From Saprolegnia diclina VS20 (lineage: Eukaryota; Oomycota; Saprolegniomycetes; Saprolegniales; Saprolegniaceae): DNA of 24,507 nt. The position numbers and the translations under genes were made by a program. Below the pieces are notes generated by a model. That model was not told the DNA's origin. It saw only the letters and a program-made list of their open reading frames with translations, and ran no database searches. Shown one piece after another: positions 1 to 8,518 of the stretch. The DNA lies in assembly GCF_000281045.1 (NCBI RefSeq), contig NW_008246068.1, positions 1,651,113 to 1,675,619 of the forward strand, read 5' to 3'. Numbering within the stretch: the first letter of the stretch is position 1; each line of letters starts with the position of its first letter.

Positions 1-150
1 CTGGGCGTGGCCGACCTTGAGGTCTTCGCCAAAGGCCATGTCGATGATGCCGGGGACGACCTCCTTGAGCGCCAAGATGGAGTTGCCGAGAGCAGTGATG
101 GCCTCCGGCGTCACTTCAGGCTTGAACTGGAGAAGGACAATGTGTTCCAT
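1..150 (-). CDS. Dabb (stress-responsive A/B barrel) protein, 5' part
   Basis: Reading leftward from the ATG at 150 gives 50 residues open to the window edge, starting MEHIVLLQFKPEVTPEAI and continuing to LKEVVPGIIDMAFGEDLKVG. This is the usual start of the Dabb domain (PF07876): a first strand HIVLLQFK, a helix that counts along the chain, then a PGI..xxFGED turn. Dabb proteins are small (about 100 residues) dimeric alpha/beta barrels, many described as stress-responsive; members differ in activity, so no reaction can be assigned. The C-terminal half lies outside the window. A near-consensus oomycete core promoter sits 27 bp upstream of the ATG (177-192), which supports this start. The gene is divergent from the S15-type hydrolase at 580. 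Family call is fairly sure; function is not. Confidence 0.8.
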   Translation of the reverse strand, partial: MEHIVLLQFKPEVTPEAITALGNSILALKEVVPGIIDMAFGEDLKVGHAQ

Positions 151-176
151 GGTAGGCTACTTGGCGGCTGTGCGGT

Positions 177-192
177 AAATTGAAAAGTGAGC
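177..192 (-). promoter_or_regulatory. Oomycete-type Inr+FPR core promoter of the Dabb gene
   Basis: On the minus strand this reads GCTCACTTTTCAATTT. The published oomycete core promoter (initiator plus flanking promoter region) is about GCTCATTYYNCAWTTT, so there is one C/T difference. It lies 27 bp before the ATG at 150, as expected for the short 5' leaders of oomycetes. It supports both the start choice and the taxonomic reading. Confidence 0.65.
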
Positions 193-370
193 TCCGTACC
201 GCTTCGTCGCTGACCACCCCGCCGAATTCGTGGCGATCTTCCGGCTCGGGAACTTCTTGGTTTGCATCATAGAAACTCCCTCTTTGCACGATTCATCGTT
301 CGACAACGATGGGCAATATCCCGCGAGCGAAAAACGTTTGTCCCAACTGAACCATAGGAATGATAATTGT

Positions 371-391
371 CCCAAGTTGTACCCACTTGGG
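371..391. repeat. 7-bp inverted repeat, possible operator-like site
   Basis: CCCAAGT (371-377) and ACTTGGG (385-391) are exact reverse complements around a 7-nt spacer. The left arm overlaps the second copy of the direct repeat TTGTCCCAA (338-346, 367-375). It lies in the divergent promoter region, so a dimeric regulator site is possible but unproven. Confidence 0.35.
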
Positions 392-579
392 TTAAACGCC
401 GCTGGCACAATTTAATATAGCAAAACGGAGCTATCCATCCGGATAAAAGAGGCAAAAAGGTGTGTAACGAGGGTAAAACTAATAGGGCGGTGACCTTTCG
501 CGTGATTCGTTTACGACAAGCAGCAGGGTAATCAGCCCGGTGCTGCGCAATCTTCGACCTTCGGCGTCCGAGCAGCCTC

Positions 580-3045
580 ATGCATGCTTCCACGGACCTC
601 CATGAGGTCTACCCCAAGAACTCGCTCCTCTGTACGTCGCCCATGGCCATCCCTCGACGCTAACGTGCTGCGTGTAGGGCGTGCCGTGACCGTCGTCTTG
701 CTCGGCTGCGCACTGCCGTTCGTCGTGGTACGTCGCCGCCGGTCGCTGCGCCCGCATCATCGCAGCAACGTAGGTGCTTGGCCTCCTCGTGGGCCTCTAC
801 GCCTGCGTGGCCAAGCTGCGCGCGTGCTGCCGTCCGCGCAAGCCTCATGTGACCGACCGGTTCACTGCGTACCCGCCGCCCGCGCCGGCCGCCAAGGTCG
901 CGTACACGATCGAGTCGACGTACGTGACGATGGCTGATGGCACGCGCATTGCACTCGATGTCTACCTCCCAATGGGCCCCATGCAAGCGCGGCCCGTCGT
1001 CTTCAACCAGTCGCGCTACCAGCGGTCGGTCTCGCTGCGCTGGCCGTTCCGCCTCCTCGTCAACGGCGGCAAGCCCGTGGGCTTCATCAACAGTGGCTTC
1101 TTTGCGCGCATGCTCGCCGACGGCTACGCCGTCGTGTCGATGGACATTCGCGGCTGCGGCGCGTCGTTTGGTGTCAACACACGCCCTTGGTGCGGCTTGC
1201 CTTCTTGTAGTTGACTCATAATGGCGTAGGAACCTCCAAGAGCGCCTCGACTCGGTTCAAATCATGGACTGGATCGTGCAGCAACCCTTCAGCAACGGCC
1301 AGATCGCGCTCTGGGGCATCAGCTACGAAGGGACGGCCGCGTACCTCACTGCTTCCATGAAGCACCCGGCCGTCAAGGCGTGTGTGCCCATGTACATGTT
1401 CTACGACGTCTACCACGACATTGCCTGCCCTGGTATTTGTCCATCCTACTATAGTCCTATTCGTTTATAATGCATTACCGATGATTAGGTGGCATCACGC
1501 AACACTACTTCCCAACGCTGTGGCAGGCCTTCAACTCAGTCGTCGATAGCAACGACTATGGCAAGCTCGACTTGATGCTGCGCATGGGGTCCTGGTTCAT
1601 CCAAGGCGTCACACCGGCGTCCACGTCGTTCTCAGATCTGGTAGCCTCGTTGTGCCAGATGGGCGTCTGACATTGCGTAGGTGGCCGCGGTCGCCGACCA
1701 CAAGAACAACTGGATCGCCACCAACGATGTACACACTTTCCGTCGTGAAGACGGTTCACCAAAAGGCAACTGTAGATCACACCGACCTTGCTGCGCAATT
1801 CGCCGTCGGTCACGACGCCCGACACCACCGCGGGGGACCTCTCGCTCCACCAGGTCTACCACGCCTTTCAAGAGGCCAACGTACGTCGTCATCACATATT
1901 GTCTACGAATGACAAGACAATATCTGTACGGACTAGGTGCCGACGCTCTTTTACAGCGGTTGGTTCGACGCGACAGCGCGGAGTGCGCTCCAAGGCTTTT
2001 GCAACCTCCCGACGTCGAGCAAGGTGGTCATTGGGCCCTGGAATCATGGCGGTCTCCAGTTCTGGAATGTGGACACCAACACGTCCCAGATGCCCGAGTT
2101 TGACCACTTTACACCGGTACTGGAGTTCCTCCAGCACCAATTTCAGATCGCACGGAACCCGTCGATGCCCGAGCTCGAGCTCGAGCCGCTCGTTCCGTCG
2201 GCCACTCACCACTGGCAGCGGGGCGTCGACTACTTTTTACTGGGCGATAACCGCTGGCAGCACAGTGCAACGTGGCCTGCGCACACACGCCGCTGTGTCT
2301 ACTACCTCTCGATGGATACGCCGCACGCGCTCACCCCAACCCTCTCGCACGTGACGGGCGGCACGGCAACCATGTCGGTGCTTGGCCAAAAGGTTGGATT
2401 TGAATCGCAATGTCAACCTCAAACTCAACGTCAAATAGTCAATCGGGGGCAACTCGCGCTGGCATGCGACGATTCGGATCCGCGACCCGATTGCGTATAC
2501 ACACTGGGAGGCGACCAATCACATTGTGTTTACGTCCGCGCCGCTCGAGAGCCCGCTCAAGGTATGCCTGGTGAACCCTAACCCTTGTCGCCACTAAGAA
2601 ATGACTGCAGATTGTCGGTAGCGCTGTCGTGACGCTCTGCATTGCGTCGTCGGACGTCGACGCCGACCTTTTCGTGTACCTTGTGGCCGTGCACCCGCGA
2701 ACCAAGGCTGTGTCGTACATCACCGAAGGCCACATGCGCGCGAGCCACCGCAAGGAGACGACGGCACCAACGCTGCCGTCCGCGCCGGACGCCGATGTGC
2801 CCAACCACAGCTTCCACGTCGAGGATCAGATGCCGCTGGTGCGCAACGAAGTCGCCAGCGTCCGCTTTGGTCTGCTCCCGATCGCATACCGTGTGGCAAC
2901 CGGCTCCTCGATCCAGGTGCGCATCGGCGGGCGCGACGAGCGCCACTTCTACGACGCAACGCCGCCCACGGGCCGCGACGTGACGCTCCACGCGTCACCA
3001 ACGCACGTCGCCAGTCTCGACTTGCCGATCGTAGCGACCGAATAG
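580..3045 (+). CDS. Membrane-anchored S15/CocE-type serine hydrolase (Xaa-Pro dipeptidyl-peptidase family)
   Basis: Ten exons join in phase: 580-631, 678-727, 774-1189, 1230-1432, 1489-1640, 1681-1728, 1776-1880, 1937-2392, 2439-2561, 2611-3045 (679 aa; introns 40-56 bp). Residues about 19-46 (AVTVVLLGCALPFVVVL onward) form one membrane segment made only after splicing exons 1-3, which supports the start at 580. The catalytic triad of the family is visible: nucleophile Ser204 in ALWGISYEG, Asp353 in YSGWFDA and His379 in GPWNHGG. The C-terminal jelly-roll domain (PF08530 type) follows from about residue 490, with DPIAYTHWEA and a VVTLCIASSDVDADLFVYL strand pair. Members cleave Xaa-Pro dipeptides or hydrolyse esters such as cocaine or glutaryl groups, and sequence alone does not choose. 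A type II membrane topology with an external catalytic domain is inferred. Confidence 0.88.
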
Positions 3046-3340
3046 TCACCGAGAGCTAATGACAAGTCCATGTTGACGCAAGTGCGTCGGTGAGCTGCAG
3101 GCGGTGGTCGTGTCATATAGCAGGGCATTGATTCTTGGATAGATATACACTTAATCGTATGTAAGCGTCCTTAGATGATATATTGGAGGCATGGACTAGA
3201 ACCAATAAGCTGCAACTACTGTGCCCGGCCGAGTTTGCACTTGCGAAGCGGTTCAGCGGTCGCGCTCCGGACGTGCCACGTCACGTGGCGCACCTAATCG
3301 GGTCCGTCGCACTTTCTCGTCACCATCCAGTTCGGCGACT
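3046..3340. other. Short intergenic region before the HEPN-like gene
   Basis: This 295 bp holds the 3' flank of the hydrolase and the promoter of the next gene. The sequence GCACTTTCTCGTCACC just before 3341 is pyrimidine-rich and initiator-like but is not a strong match. I see no gene here. Confidence 0.4.
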
Positions 3341-3727
3341 ATGGGCCAAGGCAGCTCCAAGTACGCGCATGCGAGTAGGTCCGTGCTGCCGGTCTGCGCC
3401 TTATGTCCTTCTGCATTAGGCAACGACTATGAGCTCGTGATCAAGTGCTCCAAGGAGCTCGAGTTCATCCTCGAGCACGACTTTTCGGCGACCGGCCGCG
3501 GCCTCCACGAGAAGATCTCGTCGGCGACCAACCTCCCGCCCGAGCTCGCGCGGCAGATGCGGTACCTCGCAACCATCCGCAACAAGCTCATCCACGAGCG
3601 AGGCTTTGACGCGATCCCAGACCGCGCCAACTTTATCGCCAAGTTTGAGCAGTCGGCCAAGGAGCTCGAGACGATCGTCAAGGCGCGGCGCGGCCCGAGC
3701 GGCGACGGCGCCTGCATCATCATGTAA
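3341..3727 (+). CDS. Small HEPN/DUF4145-like protein with N-myristoylation and CaaX signals
   Basis: The frame from ATG 3341 is open to TAA 3725-3727. The likely spliced form removes a 45-bp intron (3375-3419, gtaggt..ttag) and gives 113 aa; without splicing it is 128 aa, still in frame. A stronger-looking donor at 3361 (gtacgc) breaks the frame. The N-terminus MGQGSSK fits the MGxxxS/K myristoylation rule. The C-terminus CIIM is a CaaX prenylation box with a farnesyl-type final Met. Between them lies an all-helical domain with ELARQMRYLATIRNKLIHE, whose R65-N-x-x-x-H70 matches the RX4-6H motif of HEPN and DUF4145-like domains. HEPN proteins are often RNases or nucleotide-binding helpers; activity here is unproven. 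Two lipid anchors would place it on the cytosolic face of a membrane. No close named relative recognised. Confidence 0.75.
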   Translation: MGQGSSKYAHASRSVLPVCALCPSALGNDYELVIKCSKELEFILEHDFSATGRGLHEKISSATNLPPELARQMRYLATIRNKLIHERGFDAIPDRANFIAKFEQSAKELETIVKARRGPSGDGACIIM

Positions 3728-4000
3728 ATCCGTATACCCTTTTTCATTGCAAAAGCCAAATGCTGTCGTTTCTTGCATGCATCTTGCGCGGCGCTGCCGC
3801 TGCGACTGCCCATCTGACGCCACACTTGTGCTACCCTGCTGTCCATTGTCCCGCTTTGGCAATGGAGAGAGCCATCGGCGGACCTTGAGCGATCATGACA
3901 CCGCTACGCCAGACGACGACACGTCGATGGACCGCCTGTCCCCAGCGGCTGAAAGGAACATTTTGGTCGGTTTCGATCCTCGGTCGTTAACAACGGCTTC

Positions 4001-4010
4001 GCATTTTCGG
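4001..4010 (+). promoter_or_regulatory. Initiator-like GCATTTTCGG before the cytidylyltransferase
   Basis: GCATTTTCGG lies 7 bp before the ATG at 4018. It resembles the GCATTTTCC seen 5' of the genes at 9286 (minus strand) and 14077. This suggests a very short leader and supports the start, but the match to the oomycete consensus is partial. Confidence 0.3.
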
Positions 4011-4017
4011 TCGAGCG

Positions 4018-5163
4018 ATGGAGACACCGCGGCAGAACTTTGTCAAGCGCTTGGCCTCGGGCGTCACGCTCGCCAGCGCCGTCCTCGTCTTCTTCTACGC
4101 GTCGCCCAACGTGGCCACGAGCGGGATCACGTCGCTCGTCGTTGCCATGTGCCTGTATGAGTTTGCCTGGCTCAGCGACCGCATCAAGGCGACACTGCGC
4201 AAGCCGTTGCCGACGTCGCCGACTGCCATCGACCACACGCAGAGCCTCGTTGGCCGCCTCTCGCCGTCGCATCACCGCTGGGTCGCCGTGATGGCCGCGC
4301 TCATTGCCACGATCTTTGCGAGTGGGCTCGCGGTCGGCGCCTATTACTTCATTGACGTGCACATCGAACCGAGCGCCTTCCAGGAGCTCTTGCTGCCGTA
4401 TCTGGCCATGGCGACCTTTGGCACGACCCTCGCACTACTCTACGCGCCGTCGCCCGTTGCTGCGACTGTGATTGTGATTGCGCAAGGCAGCTTTTCGCTC
4501 GTTGTGTGCAACTCGCTCTTGTGTCCCGAGGCCGAAGCGCGCTGCGTCTACATCATGGATTCGAGCTTCATGCTCATCTTTGGCTCCTGCGCCATGTACC
4601 TTGTGCATATCATGACGGCCAAAACAGCGTTGGAAGTGCTAGCCGCCATCGTGCTCGACCAGCTCGCGCTCATCTACGTGGTCGGGACGTCCCAGATTCT
4701 GGTCAATTTTGTCGTCTTCTCGGCCGACTCGGAGACGCGCAAGCTCATCATCGTCTTGCTGCTGACTGTTTGGGCCGGCGACAGCGGCAGCTACGTCGTC
4801 GGGAGCGTCCTCCGACTGCGCAAGTACACAACCATGCGGTACCTCGCGCCGCACTTGTCGCCCAACAAGGACATCGAAGGCACTCTCGGGGGCATCCTCT
4901 TTGCACTCGGCATGATGTTTGTAGCTGTCGAGCTCACGGGCTTTTCGCGGCCGATGGTCGGCAACGTCCTCATGACGGTTGTCGGCTTTGTGTTTGGCCG
5001 CATCGGGGACCTCTTTGAGAGCATGATCAAGCGGGCGGCCGGCGTGAAAGACTCGAGCGCCATGATCCCGGGCCATGGCGGGATCATGGACCGCGTCGAC
5101 GCGCTCTTGTTTGCGAGCGTGGTATTTTGCATTTTTACGCTCGACAACCGACTTTTTCACTAA
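4018..5163 (+). CDS. Phosphatidate cytidylyltransferase (CDP-diacylglycerol synthase), bacterial/plastid type
   Basis: A single exon encodes 381 aa. The C-terminal part carries the PF01148 signature: WAGDSGSYVVG (252-262), SPNKDIEGTLGG (281-292) and, at 333-361, ESMIKRAAGVKDSSAMIPGH followed by GGIMDRVD. The enzyme joins CTP and phosphatidic acid to CDP-diacylglycerol, the precursor of phosphatidylinositol, phosphatidylglycerol and cardiolipin. Eight or so hydrophobic segments are visible (for example 88-111, 126-142, 146-168, 182-199, 204-230, 242-253, 289-306, 317-330). The GVKDSS..IPGHGG form and the length resemble bacterial and plastid CdsA more than the longer ER Cds1. With no introns beside intron-rich neighbours, an origin by transfer or retroposition is possible. 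The organelle is not shown by the sequence; the N-terminus is basic (RQNFVKRLASG) but not a clear targeting peptide. Confidence 0.93.
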   Translation: METPRQNFVKRLASGVTLASAVLVFFYASPNVATSGITSLVVAMCLYEFAWLSDRIKATLRKPLPTSPTAIDHTQSLVGRLSPSHHRWVAVMAALIATIFASGLAVGAYYFIDVHIEPSAFQELLLPYLAMATFGTTLALLYAPSPVAATVIVIAQGSFSLVVCNSLLCPEAEARCVYIMDSSFMLIFGSCAMYLVHIMTAKTALEVLAAIVLDQLALIYVVGTSQILVNFVVFSADSETRKLIIVLLLTVWAGDSGSYVVGSVLRLRKYTTMRYLAPHLSPNKDIEGTLGGILFALGMMFVAVELTGFSRPMVGNVLMTVVGFVFGRIGDLFESMIKRAAGVKDSSAMIPGHGGIMDRVDALLFASVVFCIFTLDNRLFH

Positions 5164-5908
5164 GAGAGATGACATTATTGTCTTGATCATCCTCGACGTA
5201 GACGCGCTAACTTAATGCATCATCGTAAAAACGTACAAATGTACCGTCAAAATGATCGTTACGGTAGCAATATGTGGTGTACCAGCATCCCAGGGGATTA
5301 ATTCGTATTTTCTGGCCAACCCATTGGCTATAATTTACACCATTTTGGCCAATGAAACGCAGTTTTATTGGTCTAAGCCAATCGCATCACGCGGAGCATG
5401 TCCAGTGAAGTGCGATTTTGCCGTCCCTGTTAAGTGCTGTCCATGTTGGGACATTATACTTGTTTTTGTATAAATTAAGTACGACGCACTTCTAAGAGCA
5501 CATGTCGTACATAAGGTATTTCCGCACCTAATTGCAATGCACCTGCATTTGGATTGCAGAAGCGCGCGAAGACCGCAGCAAGCGACGCGCCGTCGTCGCA
5601 ATACCGTTAATCAACGCTTCGCATTCAATACAAAAGTTCCTACCAGCTCACCCCGCAAGGGACCTGTTCACGTTCAAACGATCCCTTTTTCCGCAAAAGC
5701 TGTAATTGTGTTGAGAATTACGGTATTTTTATGGGACTCCACGCAATATTCCGGGTCAAAGTGCAATCTGGACGACGACGAAGGGCCACATTGTGTTGTC
5801 CCATGCGCATATATCGCAGAGTCACAGGTCCACGGACGGCGCTTCAGCAAGGACACTAGGTTTGCAGCAAGGGACCGACAAAGTACGTAGTAAATAAGAG
5901 GTGATTGG
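5164..5908. other. Convergent intergenic region with a CCAAT cluster
   Basis: This 745 bp region lies between two convergent 3' ends, so no promoter is required. Yet it has four CCAAT pentamers in 60 bp: ATTGG 5323-5327, CCAAT 5349-5353, ATTGG 5367-5371 and CCAAT 5378-5382. It is more AT-rich than the genes. An open frame of 73 codons at 5252-5473 follows no family I know and is not called. A lost gene or an unannotated RNA could explain the CCAAT boxes. Confidence 0.45.
5321..5382. promoter_or_regulatory. Cluster of four CCAAT boxes
   Basis: The boxes alternate in orientation. CATTGGC (5322-5328) and GCCAATG (5348-5354) form an exact inverted pair. CCATTGGCT at 5321-5329 is also the 9-mer found upstream of three other genes in this window. 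NF-Y-type factors bind CCAAT; binding here is inference. Confidence 0.4.
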
Positions 5909-6712
5909 CTACTGGAAGCGAGCGAGCTTATTCTTCAAGAAAGCCGCGAGCTCGGGAATCTCAACGACCGAGTCGGGCGGCAGCAAAAACTCTTGCGCGT
6001 CGTACGCCGGGTACGGCAGAAGCGGCTCCAAGTCGGCGTCGCGCGTGCGCTTCTTGAGGCTCGGCGTGCTGCTGCCCGAGTCGTTCTCATCGTCGTCGTC
6101 GTCGTCCATCTCGTCCAATTCAAGGTCGTTGGGCGCAGTGAGATCTTTGCGCATCTTGGCGCGGCGACGGCAGTAGAGCATAAAGGTCGGGCTCGGCGCG
6201 ACGCAAATGCAGTGCCAGCGTCTGGTGGCTTGGTTGAGCTCAAAGGCGTAGACGCAGAGCACGTGTTTCGTGTTGGCCGTGTGCCGGTTGCTCGTCCAGC
6301 CATAGTGCCACCCGCGCTTGAACGTGTTGATGCTGTAGATGTACCCGACGTCGTGCGAGCCTTGGAGGACGTCGCCTGTATACCACGGCGCATGCACGTC
6401 GCTGTCCTTATTCGACAAGGCGGCAATTTTCTCCGCGGTAAAGACGTCGTGAAGGCTCGCATTGCCCTGCGGCTTGCCGTTGACGAACGGACAAAATTCG
6501 GCAAAGACCGCGATCGTACCGCGGTGGCTCACGTGGGCGGCGGACGCGCCGACGAGCACCGACCCGCCGCAAAAGCCGGTCGCGGCGTGGATGCCCGAGC
6601 AGCAGTTTGGGAAGCAGCGGAGGTTCTTGAGCCCGCCCTTCTTGTTGTTGCGCTGGTACTGCGGGCGAAAGCTGAGGCTCGAGAACGTGAGCTCGAACGC
6701 ATCGTCGTTCAT
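5909..6712 (-). CDS. Unrecognised Cys-containing, probably nuclear protein, copy A
   Basis: I do not recognise the family. The protein is 267 aa from ATG 6712, chosen because from here it aligns without gaps with the paralog at 8519-9286 (SF at 14-15 in both). Shared blocks are YQRNNKxGGxKNLRCFPxC (19-37), GFCG (46-49), EFCP (72-75), HAPWY (107-111), KRGWHYGWTSNRH (132-144), HVLxVYxFE (150-158) and LYCRRRAK (179-186). Conserved Cys33, Cys37, Cys48, Cys74 and Cys181 could bind zinc. After the core come a basic patch, an acidic run (199-211, mostly Asp) and a second basic patch KKRTRD, as in nuclear regulators. That role is inference. An in-frame ATG at 6784 would add 24 residues. A CCAAT box lies about 100 bp upstream. 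Confidence 0.8.
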   Translation of the reverse strand: MNDDAFELTFSSLSFRPQYQRNNKKGGLKNLRCFPNCCSGIHAATGFCGGSVLVGASAAHVSHRGTIAVFAEFCPFVNGKPQGNASLHDVFTAEKIAALSNKDSDVHAPWYTGDVLQGSHDVGYIYSINTFKRGWHYGWTSNRHTANTKHVLCVYAFELNQATRRWHCICVAPSPTFMLYCRRRAKMRKDLTAPNDLELDEMDDDDDDENDSGSSTPSLKKRTRDADLEPLLPYPAYDAQEFLLPPDSVVEIPELAAFLKNKLARFQ

Positions 6713-8518
6713 GGCGCTGTACGTGGTCGTAGGTGGGAGGACAGGGCGAGGGACGGTCCCGAGGAGGATCTCGCACGCTGGCATCGAAATCAAATCTGGG
6801 CTGCAAGGCCATTGGCTCCGTCAGTCCGGCAGCCCAAGTGCAAACGCGCCATTATCCGGATTTTTCAAATGACTGCCGTTCTTTCACTATAGTGGTCAGT
6901 GCGGCGGCGAAGCGTATCCGGACAAGACAACTTGTCTGTCACAGCCGACAAGTTGATGCACAGGTGCCACGGGGCAGTAACGAGCGGAGGAAGCGCGCAC
7001 CCAGGCGTCGAAGAAGGTGTCGAGGATGCTCGATTCGAGGTTTAAAGAAGCGGCGCTTCCGATATGAACTTGGACGACCGAGTACGACGCCGGTGTGCGC
7101 GGCGTGTTTGCGAGGAGCGAGGCGCGAGAAGGGCGTGATGATGACGATGTCGAGAGGTAGTACGTATGCGCGGACTGACCCGTAGGTCGTTCGTCACATG
7201 CTGCGCAATGATATGACGCGGATTGCGTATCGGGAACAGCATGTGAGTCCGTGCAAGAGTACAAAGCACTTTTATTCACCCTAGTCCGAGGCGAGATCGC
7301 TGCATGTCCTCAAGTTGAAGTGACGCACATGCGCGGCGAGTCTGGGACTGGATATCCGGTATGGTGCTGGGACCCAGAGCGCCTGTTGTTGCAAAGAGAG
7401 CGATCATGTAGCCAGGTAGCGCTCCCATGGAGTCGGTGCTACGGAGGAAGCGCTGTGTTCATGAAGCGTACTGTACGGCCAGGCCCGTCGATACGAGTCA
7501 TCCCCGCGCCTTCCTCTACGTAGCGGCATTCTGTATTCGCACCGCGGTCTGAGTCGACGAACTGTGCACTAAGAAACAGCACACCTCTTATTTGGCGCGA
7601 CTGTGTGCATCTTTGGCGAATTCTTGAAACACTGGATCTTTTGCACTGGATCGAGGTCCGAGTGGCGGTGACGCTCTTCCTCGGACATTGCTGATGCCGC
7701 ATCAAAGGTCACTCATCAATGGTGGACACACCTTTCGTTCAGTGCAAGACAACCGCCGCATCATCGCCCGGCCACATCCCTCCCGCTCGTCCCGTGTCTA
7801 TCCTTCGTCGGCGGTCTGAGCTGCAAAGATCATGGCAGTGGGACACAATTGGCGGGGACTCTACTCTTCTTCTGTGTCACGACCACGCAGCTCTTGGCAC
7901 CGCGCACGGCCACGGACGTGAAGCAGTCCGGAACCTACAGGTACTCTACTCTCAACGTGATCAGACCCGCGGTGGATGGCTGATGTGGAAGATCTCGTTG
8001 TCGTTGCGACTGCAGTGGAGACCAAGATACAAGAGACACGCTGCAGCGTGCGAAATGAACTCAAATCCATTGTTTGAGCTCGGAGGACGCTCGCCTTTTC
8101 CAGAGTCGACTACTCGAGAGCCATCGAGATCAGTAGTACATTGCGGACGTGTCGGGATGCCTCCAGCACGCTGCGATTTATGGGGTACAAGAGCCGTCAT
8201 TGTACGGCAAACCGCCTGTCTCGTTGGCCTCACAGACACGCCAACCACGCCACACAGTAGATAAGCGATGACGCTCTCGCAGTGTAGTGCAGCAGATTGA
8301 CGCGTGGGTCGACTACTCAAGTTCAACTCGAGTACATGTATCCAAAAAGCTGTCGGCCGACTGCTTGTTTCCGCAGTAAACGAGAACCACTTCCGCAGGT
8401 AGTGAAGGCAAGCTCTCACCTCAAGACACAAGATCCACACAATCGTGTCGAGGTCCGAAAGGGCGACGCCAGTAAATACCGAACAAGGTTTCTACGCGAG
8501 CCCTCTGTCAACTCTTGT
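6713..8518. other. 1.8 kb without a recognised gene
   Basis: This stretch holds the upstream region of copy A and the downstream region of copy B. The AGCCAATGG element is at 6809-6817 on the minus strand. A minus-strand frame around 6900-7170 has coding-like stretches (for example DTFFDAWVRASSARYCP) but no family and no convincing splice model. The motif ACTCTACTCT recurs near 7859, 7943 and 9462. I see no tRNA, transposon ends or tandem array. Confidence 0.4.
6809..6817 (-). promoter_or_regulatory. AGCCAATGG (CCAAT) element upstream of copy A
   Basis: CCATTGGCT on the plus strand reads AGCCAATGG in the gene direction. It is about 100 bp before the ATG at 6712. The paralog at 9286 has the same element upstream (9350-9358), including a shared flanking GAG. 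Confidence 0.45.

Larger units (their letters stand above)
151..579. other. Divergent intergenic region, Dabb gene / S15 hydrolase
   Basis: This 429 bp stretch separates two divergent starts and should hold both promoters. It contains the Inr-like site at 177-192, a direct repeat of TTGTCCCAA at 338-346 and 367-375, and an inverted repeat CCCAAGT/ACTTGGG at 371-377/385-391. Short open frames on both strands resemble nothing I know and I do not call them genes. Confidence 0.5.

Noticed and set aside
3361-3419. Intron with donor gtacgc at 3361 in the HEPN-like gene
   Set aside because: The donor looks good, but joining it to the acceptor at 3419 shifts the frame into a stop; the donor at 3375 or no splicing keeps the frame.
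5993-6892. 299-codon plus-strand frame opposite copy A, and a 280-codon one opposite copy B (8585-9427)
   Set aside because: Both paralogs show conserved blocks on the minus strand; the antisense frames only mirror that conservation.
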